Shown: positions 8,044 through 16,803, numbered from the stretch's first letter. The stretch is DNA of 64,000 bases from Gryllotalpicola protaetiae (GCF_003627055.1 NZ_CP032624.1:2046001-2110000), one strand, 5' to 3'. Program-made: numbers and translations. Notes: a model not told the origin generated them from the letters alone.

Positions 8044-8964
8044 ATGACCGAGCGGGTGTCCGAGATCTTCGACGAGACGCAGTGGACGACGGTGCCCGGT
8101 TTCGAGGCGCTGACGGATGTCACGTACCACCTGTCGACAGGCGAGGGCGTGGCCGGCCAGGTCGCTCGCGTCGCGTTCAACCGTCCCGAGGTGCGCAACG
8201 CGTTCCGCCCGCACACGGTCGACGAGCTCTACGCCGCGCTCGAAGACGCGCGCACGAACCCGCGCGTCGGCGTCGTGCTGCTGACCGGCAACGGGCCGAG
8301 CCCGAAGGACGGCGGGTGGGCGTTCTGCTCCGGCGGCGACCAGCGCATCCGCGGACGCGACGGATATAAGTACTCGGACGCCGAGGCATCCGTGTCGAAC
8401 CCTGCCCGAGCCGGCCGCCTGCACATCTTGGAGGTGCAGCGGCTCATCCGCTTCATGCCCAAGGTCGTGATCGCGGTCGTTCCGGGCTGGGCGGCCGGCG
8501 GCGGCCACTCGCTGCATGCCGTTGCGGATCTGACGATCGCGAGCGCCGAGCACGGGCGGTTCAAGCAGACGGATGCCGACGTCGGCAGTTTCGACGCCGG
8601 CTACGGCTCTGCGTATTACGCGCGCCAGATCGGGCAGAAGCTCGCGCGCGAGGTCTTCTTCCTGGCGCAGGAGTACTCCGCCCAGCGCGCCTACGAGATG
8701 GGCGCGGTGAACGCGGTCGTGCCGCACGCCGAGATCGAGACGACGGCGCTCGAGTGGGCGCGCATCATCCTCGGGAAGTCGCCGACCGCGATCCGCATGC
8801 TGAAGTACGCGTTCAACGCCGTCGACGACGGGCTGGTCGGCCAGCAGCTGTTCGCGGGCGAGGCGACGCGCCTCGCCTACGGCACCGACGAGGCCGTCGA
8901 GGGCCGCGACGCCTTCCTCGAGAAGCGCGCCCCCGACTGGTCACCCTTCCCGTGGCAGTTCTGA
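8044..8964 (+). CDS. menB: 1,4-Dihydroxy-2-naphthoyl-CoA synthase
   Basis: 306 residues, crotonase fold. MenB closes the ring of o-succinylbenzoyl-CoA. Visible are VAFNRPEVRNAFRP, AFCSGGDQRIRGRDGY (oxyanion-hole segment plus the long MenB loop), VVPGWAAGGGHSLH and DADVGSFDAGYGS, the last carrying the MenB-specific Asp/Tyr residues. The ATG at 8044 has AAGG upstream; another ATG lies nine codons earlier at 8017 but has weaker spacing. Divergent from LCP, followed by menE after 82 bases. Confidence 0.93.
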   Translation: MTERVSEIFDETQWTTVPGFEALTDVTYHLSTGEGVAGQVARVAFNRPEVRNAFRPHTVDELYAALEDARTNPRVGVVLLTGNGPSPKDGGWAFCSGGDQRIRGRDGYKYSDAEASVSNPARAGRLHILEVQRLIRFMPKVVIAVVPGWAAGGGHSLHAVADLTIASAEHGRFKQTDADVGSFDAGYGSAYYARQIGQKLAREVFFLAQEYSAQRAYEMGAVNAVVPHAEIETTALEWARIILGKSPTAIRMLKYAFNAVDDGLVGQQLFAGEATRLAYGTDEAVEGRDAFLEKRAPDWSPFPWQF

Positions 8965-9046
8965 TGCGCCCGCTCATTGAGGGGTGCGCAATGGACGCCC
9001 GATCGCTTGTGCACGTGCATTTCGCACCCGTGAAGGCGACGTGCGC

Positions 9047-10240
9047 ATGAGCAGAGCACTGAGGCGGATGCCGGACTCGGATGTTCCGGCACTTCTGTCC
9101 GCTCTGCGCACTGCTCTCGACGGCTCTGGCGCCGCGGTCCTTCCCTTCGCGGCGCTGCCCCACCCGACCACCCCGGAGCGCGGCGAGGCCGCGCGTCTCG
9201 AAATGGTCGAGGACGACGTCGCCCTCGTCATCGAGACCTCGGGCTCCACCGGGACGCCGAAGCGCGTCGGCCTCTCTGCGGCGGCGCTGCTCGCGAGCGC
9301 ACGCGCGAGTGCCGAGTGGGTCTCTGTTCACGCGACGCGTGAGTCGACCACCGGGCTCGGCCAGTGGCTGCTCTGCCTTCCCGCGCACTACGTGGCGGGA
9401 ACGAATGTACTGGTGCGCTCGATCCATGCGGGCACCGAACCGGTGGTGATGCCTGAGGGGCACTTCGACGCCGAGAACTTCGTCGCGCACGCCGCCCGGC
9501 TGAGCGCCCCCGAGCGCTACGCCTCGATCGTGCCGGTGCAGCTCGCACGTCTCGTCGACGCGGCCGAGGACGACGCCGACACGGCCGACGCTCTGCGCCG
9601 CTTCGACGCGCTGCTCGTCGGCGGCCAGGCGCTGCGGCCCGAACTGCGGCAGCGCGCCGAAGCCCTCGGCATCCGCGTCGTGCGCACCTACGGATCGAGT
9701 GAGACGAGCGGGGGATGCGTGTACGCCGGCATGCCGATCGGCGCGACCCGCGCCCGGGTCAGCGGCGGCCAGCTCGAACTCAGCGGCCCGACCCTCGCCG
9801 GCGGCTACCTCGGCGACCCCGAGCGCACCGCCGCGGCCTTCACAACAGACGCAGACGGCACCCGCTGGTACCGCACGGGCGACCTCGGCGAAGTCTCCGA
9901 AGACGGCCGCGTCACCGTTCTCGGCCGCGCAGACAACGTCATCATCTCCGGCGGCGAGAAAGTGTTGCTCGACGCGGTCGAGCGGCACATCGCGTCCCTT
10001 CCGGGTCTGGCGGACGCCGTCGTGGTCGCCGTCGACGACGCGCAGTGGGGTCAGGTTCCGGTTGTGATCACGACCGCGGGCGAGGCGGAACTCGCCGGCA
10101 TCCGCTCGTCGACAGCAGCGGCCCTCGGCCGTGCCGCCGCGCCCGCGCGGCTGCAGGTCGTCGACGTCATTCCGCGCCTCGCCTCAGGGAAGCCCGACCG
10201 TCTCGCGCTCGCACGGCTGGCGTCGCCAACCCAGCCATAG
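9047..10240 (+). CDS. menE: o-Succinylbenzoate-CoA ligase
   Basis: 397 residues, ANL adenylate-forming family, short actinobacterial MenE form. The P-loop-like motif is IETSGSTGTPKRV; also present are TYGSSETSGG, WYRTGDLGEV, the hinge region VTVLGRADNVIISGGEKV, and the C-terminal catalytic Lys in LASGKPDRLAL. It activates o-succinylbenzoate with CoA for MenB. ATG at 9047 with GAAGG about 11 bases upstream is preferred to the GTG at 8984, which adds 21 low-complexity residues. Confidence 0.92.
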   Translation: MSRALRRMPDSDVPALLSALRTALDGSGAAVLPFAALPHPTTPERGEAARLEMVEDDVALVIETSGSTGTPKRVGLSAAALLASARASAEWVSVHATRESTTGLGQWLLCLPAHYVAGTNVLVRSIHAGTEPVVMPEGHFDAENFVAHAARLSAPERYASIVPVQLARLVDAAEDDADTADALRRFDALLVGGQALRPELRQRAEALGIRVVRTYGSSETSGGCVYAGMPIGATRARVSGGQLELSGPTLAGGYLGDPERTAAAFTTDADGTRWYRTGDLGEVSEDGRVTVLGRADNVIISGGEKVLLDAVERHIASLPGLADAVVVAVDDAQWGQVPVVITTAGEAELAGIRSSTAAALGRAAAPARLQVVDVIPRLASGKPDRLALARLASPTQP

Positions 10241-10241
10241 T

Positions 10242-10266
10242 GGTTCGGCTACTCGCTCGCCGAACC
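10242..10266. terminator. Hairpin terminator between convergent menE and oxidoreductase genes
   Basis: Perfect 8-bp inverted repeat GGTTCGGC / GCCGAACC with a nine-base loop, directly after the menE stop. It could serve both converging genes. Confidence 0.6.
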
Positions 10267-10311
10267 GCGCAGCGGCTCGCGGCGGGCGGGGACCGCCGCG
10301 ACGACAAATCA

Positions 10312-11277
10312 CTACGCCGCGGGCGGCGCGAGCAGCACGAGCTTGCCGTGCGGATGCCCGGACACGCTGCGTTCCACGGCATCGCGCCACCGGTCGAACG
10401 GGAACACCTCGGCGATCGGCAGGTGGAACTCGCCGCGCGCTGCGAGCTCGCCGAACTCGGCGAACACCTCGTCCGCCGGGGCGAGTGCGGCGGTCCGAAG
10501 CTCTCTGAGGTTGACGCGCGCGCCCAGCTCATCGGCGCCCGCATGGTTGCTGATCGTCATCACGCGCTGTGGGTCCCCTCCGGTCAGCGCGACGAAGTCG
10601 CCGAGGCTGCCCGAGTTGGCGCGTGATGCGTCGAGCACGAAGTCGACGCCTGCGCCGCCGGTGATGGCGCGCACGCGCTCGACGATGCCGTCGCCATAGG
10701 CGGTGACCTGAGCGCCGAAGGCCTCGAGGTCGCGGGTGAAGGCGGGACCCGCCGTGGCGATCACCTTCAGGCCGCGTCGCAGCGCGATCTGGACCATCGC
10801 GTAGCCGACCATTCCGCCTGCGCCGTTGACGAGCAGGGTCGTGCCCGGCTGCAGGTCGAGCACATCGAGGGTCCACGCCGTGGTGATCGCGACCATTGGC
10901 AGTGTGGCCGCCTGCACCGGGTCGAGCCCCGTGGGTACGGCCGCCCAATGGTTGAGAATCGCGAGCTCGGCGACGCCGGCGCTCGGCAGGCTGAGGTCGG
11001 CCGAGCCGAACACGACATCGCCGACGTGCGTCGCGGCGACCCCGTCGCCGATCGACTCGACAACGCCGGCCACGTCGTAGCCGACGCCACGCGGCAGCGG
11101 CCCGGGCAGGAATCCAGTGGTCAGCGCCCAGTCGGCGGGGTTCAGCCCCGTGGCGATGACGTGGACACGGATGCTGCCGGAAGGCGGATCGGCGACCTCG
11201 GCCTGCTCGTCGAGCAGGACGTCGAGGGGCTCGCCGTTCTCCTGGAAGCGAAGGACGCGGGACGGCTCAGTGGACAT
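10312..11277 (-). CDS. Zinc-independent quinone oxidoreductase-like MDR protein
   Basis: 321 residues, medium-chain dehydrogenase/reductase. It has a GroES-like N-terminal half (GLNPADWALTTGFLP, GYDVAGVVESIGDGV) and a Rossmann half with the nucleotide motif LLVNGAGGMVGYAMVQIAL. There is no structural-zinc cysteine cluster, as in quinone oxidoreductases that reduce enones or quinones with NADPH. RBS-like GGAG lies before the ATG at 11277. It diverges from a TetR gene across two operator copies, so it is the likely regulated target. Probably an electrophile or xenobiotic response gene inserted in the menaquinone region; the substrate is unknown. Confidence 0.85.
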   Translation of the reverse strand: MSTEPSRVLRFQENGEPLDVLLDEQAEVADPPSGSIRVHVIATGLNPADWALTTGFLPGPLPRGVGYDVAGVVESIGDGVAATHVGDVVFGSADLSLPSAGVAELAILNHWAAVPTGLDPVQAATLPMVAITTAWTLDVLDLQPGTTLLVNGAGGMVGYAMVQIALRRGLKVIATAGPAFTRDLEAFGAQVTAYGDGIVERVRAITGGAGVDFVLDASRANSGSLGDFVALTGGDPQRVMTISNHAGADELGARVNLRELRTAALAPADEVFAEFGELAARGEFHLPIAEVFPFDRWRDAVERSVSGHPHGKLVLLAPPAA

Positions 11278-11307
11278 TGCAGGGCTCCAACCAGATTGAA
11301 TCGTAGT

Positions 11308-11351
11308 GACAGTAACTGACAGTATCCATCCTTATTCCGACAGTGACTGAC
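11308..11351. promoter_or_regulatory. Two TetR operator copies in a divergent promoter
   Basis: GACAGTAACTGAC at 11308-11320 and GACAGTGACTGAC at 11339-11351, 31 bases (about three helical turns) apart. Each is built on the palindrome CAGT-N-ACTG. Candidate -10 boxes TACGAT lie at 11299-11304 (minus strand, for the oxidoreductase) and 11358-11363 (plus strand, for tetR), so each operator copy sits between the -35 and -10 of one gene. Confidence 0.7.
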
Positions 11352-11369
11352 GTCAAGTACGATGTGGGG

Positions 11370-11927
11370 ATGCCGAGAAGTGGAGCCGCCGCCCGCGCGC
11401 GGCTGCGCGCCGCTGCTCTGGAGCTGTACGAGCGGCGCGGCTATGACGCGACGACCACCGCCCAGATCGCCGAGCACGCCGGGGTTACCGAGCGGACCTA
11501 TTTCCGCCACTTCGCCGATAAGCGCGAGGTGCTGTTCGACGGCGAGGTGGAGCTGCGCGACACGATGACCGCCGCGATCGCGGTGGCGCCGCCCGACCGG
11601 GCGCCGCTTGACCTCGTTATGGACGCCTACATCGCAGCGATCCCGCTCTTCGTCGCCGGCCGCCCGGTCGCCGAGCGGCGTGCGCGGATTATGGCCGGCT
11701 CGAGCGCGCTACAGGAGCGCGCGAACACCAAGTCCGCGGCGATCGCGCAAGCGGTGATCGACGCGCTGGTCGGGCGCGGCGTGCCCGAGCCCACCGCGCG
11801 CCTAGCGGTGCGCGCCGGCGCCGCGGCGTTCGAGCACGCGAGCCGCGCGTGGGGCGGCACGTCTGCCGCCGAACTCGGGCGCCTCATCGCGCACGCCACG
11901 GAGGAACTCCGCGGGCTGAGCGCCTAA
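11370..11927 (+). CDS. TetR-family transcriptional regulator
   Basis: 185 residues. The N-terminal TetR helix-turn-helix (about residues 10-50) shows AALELYERRGYDATTTAQIAEHAGV followed by ERTYFRHFADK, split here for clarity. The C-terminal ligand domain is Ala-rich. I start at the ATG at 11370 because TACGAT ends exactly six bases upstream, a leaderless arrangement; the GTG at 11343 would lie inside the second operator. It very likely represses itself and the divergent oxidoreductase. Confidence 0.88.
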   Translation: MPRSGAAARARLRAAALELYERRGYDATTTAQIAEHAGVTERTYFRHFADKREVLFDGEVELRDTMTAAIAVAPPDRAPLDLVMDAYIAAIPLFVAGRPVAERRARIMAGSSALQERANTKSAAIAQAVIDALVGRGVPEPTARLAVRAGAAAFEHASRAWGGTSAAELGRLIAHATEELRGLSA

Positions 11928-11954
11928 TATTCGCGCTTCGCAGCTCTCGCGCGC

Positions 11955-11984
11955 GGGTGAAACGTCGTTTCGGCGGGTGAAACG
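11955..11984. repeat. Direct/inverted repeats upstream of menA
   Basis: GGGTGAAACG occurs at 11955-11964 and 11975-11984, exactly 20 bases apart. The first copy forms the palindrome GAAACG-T-CGTTTC (11959-11971). The location is between tetR and menA, about 80 bases before menA. An operator or a weak terminator are both possible. Confidence 0.4.
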
Positions 11985-12064
11985 ACGCCCGCGGAAGCGC
12001 TTTATCTCCCGCGCACGGGGCGCCGCGCCCGGGCAAAGCCGCCACCGATAAACTTCCGCTCGAT

Positions 12065-13003
12065 ATGAGTACGAAGGCCAAGAAGAACACCCGTCGCCCG
12101 GGCGGCAACCCGGCCAAGGTCGCGCCCGCCACCGCCGGCGACTGGGTGGGCGGCGCCCGCCTGCGCACCCTGCCCCTTGCGATCGCTCCGGTGCTCATCG
12201 GCACGGGCGCCGCGCAGACGGTCGCGAACCCGGGGGAGTGGCACTGGGTCCGCGCGCTCGCCGCGCTCGCCGTGGCGCTGCTGCTGCAGATCGGCGTGAA
12301 CTACTCGAACGACTACTCCGACGGGGTGCGGGGCACGGACGCCTACCGCGTCGGCCCCGGCCGGCTCACCGGCTCGGGCAAGGCCAAGCCGCGCACCGTG
12401 CTCATCGTCGCGCTCAGCTTCTTCGCCGCCGCCGCGGTCGTCGGCGTCATCACCGTGATCGACACGCGGCTGTGGTGGCTGCTCGCCGTCGGCGCTGCCG
12501 CGGTCGTCGCCGCGTGGTTCTACACCGGCGGCAAGCGGCCGTACGGCTACTACGGCCTCGGCGAGGTCTTCGTCTTCCTCTTCTTCGGCGTCGCCGCGAC
12601 CGCCGGCACGCAGTACGTGCAGGTGAAGACCGTGAGCCAGGAGGGCTGGCTCGGCTCCGTCGCCGCGGGCCTGCTCGCGTGCGCGGTGCTGATGGTCAAC
12701 AACCTGCGCGACATCGACTCCGACAAGCTCGCCCGCAAGCGCACCCTCGCCGTGCTCGTCGGCCGGCGCTGGTCGAAGATCATCTACTGCGTCTTCCTGT
12801 TCGCGCCGTTCGTCGTGCTCGCCATGTTCGCGCTCGTCTACCCGATCGCGTGGCTCGGCATGCTGGTGCTGCTGCTCGCGGCGCCCGCTGCGCTGATCGC
12901 GCTTACCGGTCGCACGGGGCGCGAACTGGTGCTCTCGCTGCAGCTCACGAGCTTCACCGCGCTGGCGTACGCGGTGGTGCTGTTCGTCGCCTTCGCCTTT
13001 TAG
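12065..13003 (+). CDS. menA: 1,4-Dihydroxy-2-naphthoate polyprenyltransferase
   Basis: 312 residues, UbiA superfamily membrane protein with about eight to nine hydrophobic segments. The two Asp-rich motifs are visible: NYSNDYSDGVRGTD (about 79-92), for Mg-diphosphate binding, and NNLRDIDSDKLARKRTLAV (about 214-232). It attaches the polyprenyl chain to dihydroxynaphthoate. The basic N-terminus (STKAKKNTRRPGG) is a normal actinobacterial extension. TAAACT lies ten bases before the ATG and no Shine-Dalgarno is evident. The polyprenyl donor is presumably made by the synthase at 17528. Confidence 0.93.
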   Translation: MSTKAKKNTRRPGGNPAKVAPATAGDWVGGARLRTLPLAIAPVLIGTGAAQTVANPGEWHWVRALAALAVALLLQIGVNYSNDYSDGVRGTDAYRVGPGRLTGSGKAKPRTVLIVALSFFAAAAVVGVITVIDTRLWWLLAVGAAAVVAAWFYTGGKRPYGYYGLGEVFVFLFFGVAATAGTQYVQVKTVSQEGWLGSVAAGLLACAVLMVNNLRDIDSDKLARKRTLAVLVGRRWSKIIYCVFLFAPFVVLAMFALVYPIAWLGMLVLLLAAPAALIALTGRTGRELVLSLQLTSFTALAYAVVLFVAFAF

Positions 13004-13006
13004 GGG

Positions 13007-13288
13007 TTACAGCTCGTCGCCGTCACGACGAGCGGATGCCTCGATCTCGGCATCCTCAGCGGCATCGTCGCCCTTCGCCACGGGCTTGGCTGCGCGTCGC
13101 TCGGCGAGCTCGGCCGCCATCGCGTCGCGCGGGCCCTTCAGGAAGATGTACGACAGGGCGAAGCCGGCGATGACCGACGCGACCGTCCAGACCAGCCAGT
13201 AGTGCGGTCCGAACGCGATGAGCAGGATCACCAGGGGCACCACGATGAACAGCAGTCGCAGGATCGTGTAGCGCAACCAGGCGGGCAT
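13007..13288 (-). CDS. DUF4229 small membrane protein
   Basis: 93 residues with two membrane segments (about 8-28 and 32-50) and a charged Ala/Asp/Glu-rich cytoplasmic tail. Start PAWLRYTILRLLFIVVPLV, matching DUF4229 proteins that are commonly encoded beside menaquinone genes in actinobacteria. The function is unknown. ATG at 13288 is used; a GTG three codons upstream is possible. Long upstream in-frame extensions run antisense to menD and are rejected. Convergent with menA, the stops only a few bases apart. Confidence 0.75.
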   Translation of the reverse strand: MPAWLRYTILRLLFIVVPLVILLIAFGPHYWLVWTVASVIAGFALSYIFLKGPRDAMAAELAERRAAKPVAKGDDAAEDAEIEASARRDGDEL

Positions 13289-13378
13289 CCGTCTCACAAC
13301 TGCAAGCCTAAAGTCACGGTTCTGTATGCTCGCCCAGCGCCCGGCCCTCCCGCGGCCGCCGGGGCTTAGCATGAGCAC

Positions 13379-13654
13379 ATGTTCCGCCTGTGGCTCGTCA
13401 TCGGGTTTCTCGCCGCAGTGTTCTACGTCTATTCGATCGTGAGCGTGTGCCTGGCCGACCGGCTCGGCGTGCGCGGCCTGCCGAAGGCCGCCTGGGTCGC
13501 CGTGGTCGTGATCTTCCCGATCATCGGCGCTGCGCTGTGGTTCTGGGTCGGGCGCGTCGACGGCCGGCGCGGCGGCCGAGTGATCGCACCCGACGACGAC
13601 GTCGAATTCCTCTCCAGCCTCAAGAAGAAGAACGACCACGGATCCGATGGGTGA
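13379..13654 (+). CDS. PLDc_N-domain small membrane protein
   Basis: 91 residues. Two membrane segments flank the family pattern: YSIVSVCLADRLGVRGLPK, then AAWVAVVVIFPIIGAALWF with W-V-G-R after it. This is the phospholipase-D-nuclease N-terminal (PLDc_N) module occurring alone, as often in actinobacteria; no catalytic HKD motif is present. TAGCAT lies exactly six bases before the ATG, so it may be leaderless. It overlaps the menD start by eight bases, so the two are probably co-transcribed. Confidence 0.8.
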   Translation: MFRLWLVIGFLAAVFYVYSIVSVCLADRLGVRGLPKAAWVAVVVIFPIIGAALWFWVGRVDGRRGGRVIAPDDDVEFLSSLKKKNDHGSDG

Positions 13655-15395
13655 CGGGCCGCACAGCGGCGTCTCGCAACCATCGCCCGCGACTTCCAAC
13701 CCGGCCACCGACTTCTCGATCGAACTTCTCACCGCCCTGGTGCGCCTCGGCGTGCGGCACGTCATCGTGTCCCCCGGGTCGCGCTCGCAGGCGCTCGCCC
13801 TCGTCGCCGCAGAGCTCGAGCGCATCGGCGCGATCGAGTTGCACGTCCGCATCGACGAGCGCGTCGGCGGATTCCTCGCGCTCGGCCTCGCCCTCGAGTC
13901 AGGCGCTCCGGCTGTCGTCGTGACGACGAGCGGCACCGCGATCGCAAACGTGCACCCCGCTGTGATGGAAGCGCACGAGGCTCGGGTGCCGATGATCGTG
14001 ATCACCGCCGATCGGCCGGTCGAGCTGCGCGGCATCCGCTCGAATCAGACGACGACGCAGCCGGGAGCGTTCGGCGCTGCGGCGCGCGTCTCGCTCGACG
14101 TCGATGCGAATGCCGGGGCGGACGCCTCGGCCCTCGCCGCCTCGCTGTGGGCCTCGGCCGCGCACGGCCCCGTCCATCTGAACCTCGCCCTGCGAGACCC
14201 TCTCTCGGCTCCGGTCCCCGACCTGTCGTCTCTCGACTTCAGCGCCCGGTCGTCGGAAAGTCTCGTTTCGGCCGGGGTCGCGGGTGACTTTGTGACGACC
14301 GAGCGGCTGGCACAGGGTCCGCGCACCGTCGTCATCGCAGGGGACAAGGCCGGCCCCGCCGCCGAAGAGCTCGCGCGCGCGGGCGGCTGGCCGCTCATCG
14401 CCGAGGTGTCGAGCGGCGCGAGGTTCGGGCCGAACCTGGTCGTCGCCTACCGCGAGCTGCTGAATGACGCCGACTTCGGCGGCGCCGTCGAGCGCGCGAT
14501 CGTCTTCGGCCATCCGACGCTGAGTCGCGAGATCCCGGCGCTGCTCACCAGGCCCGACGTCGAGGTCATCGTTGTCGACGACACCGACGTGCCGGAGTTC
14601 TTCGACCCGGGGCGCGGCGCCCGCCGGGTGAGCGAGGTCGAGCTGGAGGCATCCGTCGACCCGAACGAGCCCGACGTGCGCAACTGGACCGGCCGCTGGG
14701 TCTTCACCAGCCGCCGCCTCGTCGACCTCGCCGCGCAGCGGGGCGCCCCCGTCGAGAGCGGCGACATCAGCGACAGTGCGACCCGCGCCGCCTACCTGCG
14801 CGGCGAGCTCGCCGCGGTGCGCGAGTCCGTGACCCGGCGCATGCTCGCCGACGCGGTGTGGCGCTTCACCTGGCCGCGCGACCGACTGGTGCTGGGGGCG
14901 TCGCGACTGATCAGGGTGCTCGACGGCACCGTCGGCGGCAAGAAGATCACCGTGCACGCGAACCGCGGGCTCGGCGGCATCGACGGCACCGTCGCGACCG
15001 GCATCGGCGTCGCGCTCGCGGCGTCTGCGAAGGCTGAGGATCCGCGCATCGGCGTCTCGACACCGCCGGGCGTGACCCGCGTCCTCCTCGGCGACCTCAC
15101 CCTGCTGCACGACGTGGGCGCGCTGCTGCGCGCACCTGGCGAGCGGATTCCGCCCGTGCAGATCGTCGTCGGCAACGACCGCGGCGGCACGATCTTCGAG
15201 GGGCTCGAGGTCGCGGCATCCGCCGCACCGGATGCCTTCGAGCGCGTGCAGCTGACCCCGCGCGATGTCGACGTCGCGGCGCTCGCGCAGGCGTACGGCT
15301 GGCAGTACCGCCGGGCGGCCACGCGCGGCGAGCTCGACCAGGCGCTCTCGGCGGTCACACCGGAGCCGACGATCATCGAAGTGCCACTCGCCTGA
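13647..15395 (+). CDS. menD: SEPHCHC synthase (2-succinyl-5-enolpyruvyl-6-hydroxy-3-cyclohexene-1-carboxylate synthase)
   Basis: 582 residues, thiamine-diphosphate enzyme of the usual MenD length. N-terminal PYR domain: VSPGSRSQALALVAAE, HVRIDERVGGFLALGLA, TTSGTAIANVHPAVMEA, ITADRPVELRGI. C-terminal PP domain: ANRGLGGIDGTVATGIG, LGDLTLLHDVGALL and VVGNDRGGTIFEGL. It joins 2-oxoglutarate to isochorismate, the product of MenF encoded just downstream on the other strand. The start overlaps the preceding small gene. Confidence 0.95.
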   Translation: MGDGPHSGVSQPSPATSNPATDFSIELLTALVRLGVRHVIVSPGSRSQALALVAAELERIGAIELHVRIDERVGGFLALGLALESGAPAVVVTTSGTAIANVHPAVMEAHEARVPMIVITADRPVELRGIRSNQTTTQPGAFGAAARVSLDVDANAGADASALAASLWASAAHGPVHLNLALRDPLSAPVPDLSSLDFSARSSESLVSAGVAGDFVTTERLAQGPRTVVIAGDKAGPAAEELARAGGWPLIAEVSSGARFGPNLVVAYRELLNDADFGGAVERAIVFGHPTLSREIPALLTRPDVEVIVVDDTDVPEFFDPGRGARRVSEVELEASVDPNEPDVRNWTGRWVFTSRRLVDLAAQRGAPVESGDISDSATRAAYLRGELAAVRESVTRRMLADAVWRFTWPRDRLVLGASRLIRVLDGTVGGKKITVHANRGLGGIDGTVATGIGVALAASAKAEDPRIGVSTPPGVTRVLLGDLTLLHDVGALLRAPGERIPPVQIVVGNDRGGTIFEGLEVAASAAPDAFERVQLTPRDVDVAALAQAYGWQYRRAATRGELDQALSAVTPEPTIIEVPLA

Positions 15396-15449
15396 CGCGC
15401 CCCGGCCCCAAAATGTGATCCCTCGCGAGCACAGCTCGCGCGGCGGGCG

Positions 15450-16691
15450 CTACCCGAACGCTTCGACGATCGGGCGGAACTTCATCGTGGTCTCGGCGAC
15501 CTCGAGCACGGGGTCGCTGTCGGCGACGATGCCGCCGCCGGCGTACGCCGTGATGTCGCCGGACTCGTCGATCTGCGCGCTGCGCAAGGCGACGGCCCAC
15601 TCGCCGGACCCATCGGCGCCGATCCACCCGACCGGCCCCGCGTAGCGTCCGCGGTCGAACGGCTCGAGCTCGCCGATCACCGCAAGAGCGGCCGCCCGCG
15701 GCGTCCCGGCGACAGCCGCCGTCGGGTGCAGCGCCGCGACGAGGTCGAGCGCAGAGCTGCCATCGGCGAGCGGTCCCGCGACGTCGGTCGCGAGGTGCCA
15801 GAGGTTCGGCAGCTTGAGGGTGAACGGCTCACTGGTCTCGAGCGCGCCCGTGTGGGGCGCGAGCGATTCGAGCACGCTGTCGACGGCGAAGGCGTGCTCC
15901 GCCCGATCCTTGCGGCTCGAACGCAGCGCGGCGGCGGCCACCGCATCGGTGTCGGAGTTCGCCCCGCGGGCGGCGGTTCCTGCGAGCACCTGCGCGTCGA
16001 CGCGGCCCGCGGTCACGCGCACGAGCGTCTCCGGCGAGGCGCCGACGAAGCCGTCGACGGCGAAGGTCCAGCAGTCCGAGTAGCCGAGGGCGAGCTCGAC
16101 GAGAGCCCGGCGCACATCGGCTCCGGCAGGCAGGTGCGCGTGCAGCTCGCGCGAGAGCACGACCTTGCGCACGTCGCCCGCGGCGATGCGCGAGATGACG
16201 GACGCCACGGCATCGCCGTAGCCCGCCGCCGACAGCGCGCCCGACGCCATGGTCAGCCGGAACTCGGGGCCGAAGGGGGTCGGCTTCGGGGCGGCGACGG
16301 GTGAAGCATCCGTCGTGGAGATCGTGGTGACCCATGAGCGGCCCGCTCTGCGTCCCACGATGACGGACGGGACGATGAGAACGGATGCCTGCTCCGACTC
16401 GTCCGCGAAGGCGAAGGTGCCGAACGCGACCAGTCCCGAACCGGGCACCTGCAGCGGGTCGCTCACGGTCGCGGCAGCCGCCATCTGGCGCCACGCCGCT
16501 GCGGCATCCGTCACCCGTGTCGGCCCCGCGAACTCGAGCCGCACCGCCTCGCCGATTCCCGCGATCCCCTCGCCGCGGCGCTGCCACAGCAGCGGGTCGC
16601 GTGCGTCGAGGAACGGGATGAGCTGGCGCACGTCGTCGAGGGGGGTGGTCTCGACCGACAGCGCCTGCACGGTGGCGGCGGTTCGTGTCAC
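15450..16691 (-). CDS. menF: Isochorismate synthase
   Basis: 413 residues, chorismate-binding family. Motifs: VRKVVLSRELHAHLP, FVGASPETLVRV, LAGTAARGAN, SRKDRAEHAFAVDSV, LWHLATDVAGPL, ALHPTAAVAGTPR, GRYAGPVGWIGADGSGEW and AYAGGGIVADSDP. It converts chorismate to isochorismate, the entry to menaquinone (a siderophore role is possible for the family but the context says MenF). I use the GTG at 16691; TAAAGT lies eight bases upstream on the minus strand. A GTG ten codons further up (16721) would include that -10. Divergent from menG with a shared promoter region. Confidence 0.92.
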   Translation of the reverse strand: MTRTAATVQALSVETTPLDDVRQLIPFLDARDPLLWQRRGEGIAGIGEAVRLEFAGPTRVTDAAAAWRQMAAAATVSDPLQVPGSGLVAFGTFAFADESEQASVLIVPSVIVGRRAGRSWVTTISTTDASPVAAPKPTPFGPEFRLTMASGALSAAGYGDAVASVISRIAAGDVRKVVLSRELHAHLPAGADVRRALVELALGYSDCWTFAVDGFVGASPETLVRVTAGRVDAQVLAGTAARGANSDTDAVAAAALRSSRKDRAEHAFAVDSVLESLAPHTGALETSEPFTLKLPNLWHLATDVAGPLADGSSALDLVAALHPTAAVAGTPRAAALAVIGELEPFDRGRYAGPVGWIGADGSGEWAVALRSAQIDESGDITAYAGGGIVADSDPVLEVAETTMKFRPIVEAFG

Positions 16692-16790
16692 GAACTCAGA
16701 CTTTACGCTGAGCCCCGGCACGGTACCTGTTGGTCCGCCGGTCCCCGCCCGGCGGACACGGCGAACCGGCGTACACGCCGCCGGTTCGCC

Positions 16791-16803
16791 TAGGCTTGGA
16801 GCG
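16791..16803 (+). promoter_or_regulatory. Leaderless-type promoter of menG
   Basis: TAGGCT (16791-16796) is followed by exactly six bases and then the GTG start, so transcription would begin at or next to the start codon. The same layout occurs at 11358, 13367 and 21839. Confidence 0.55.
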
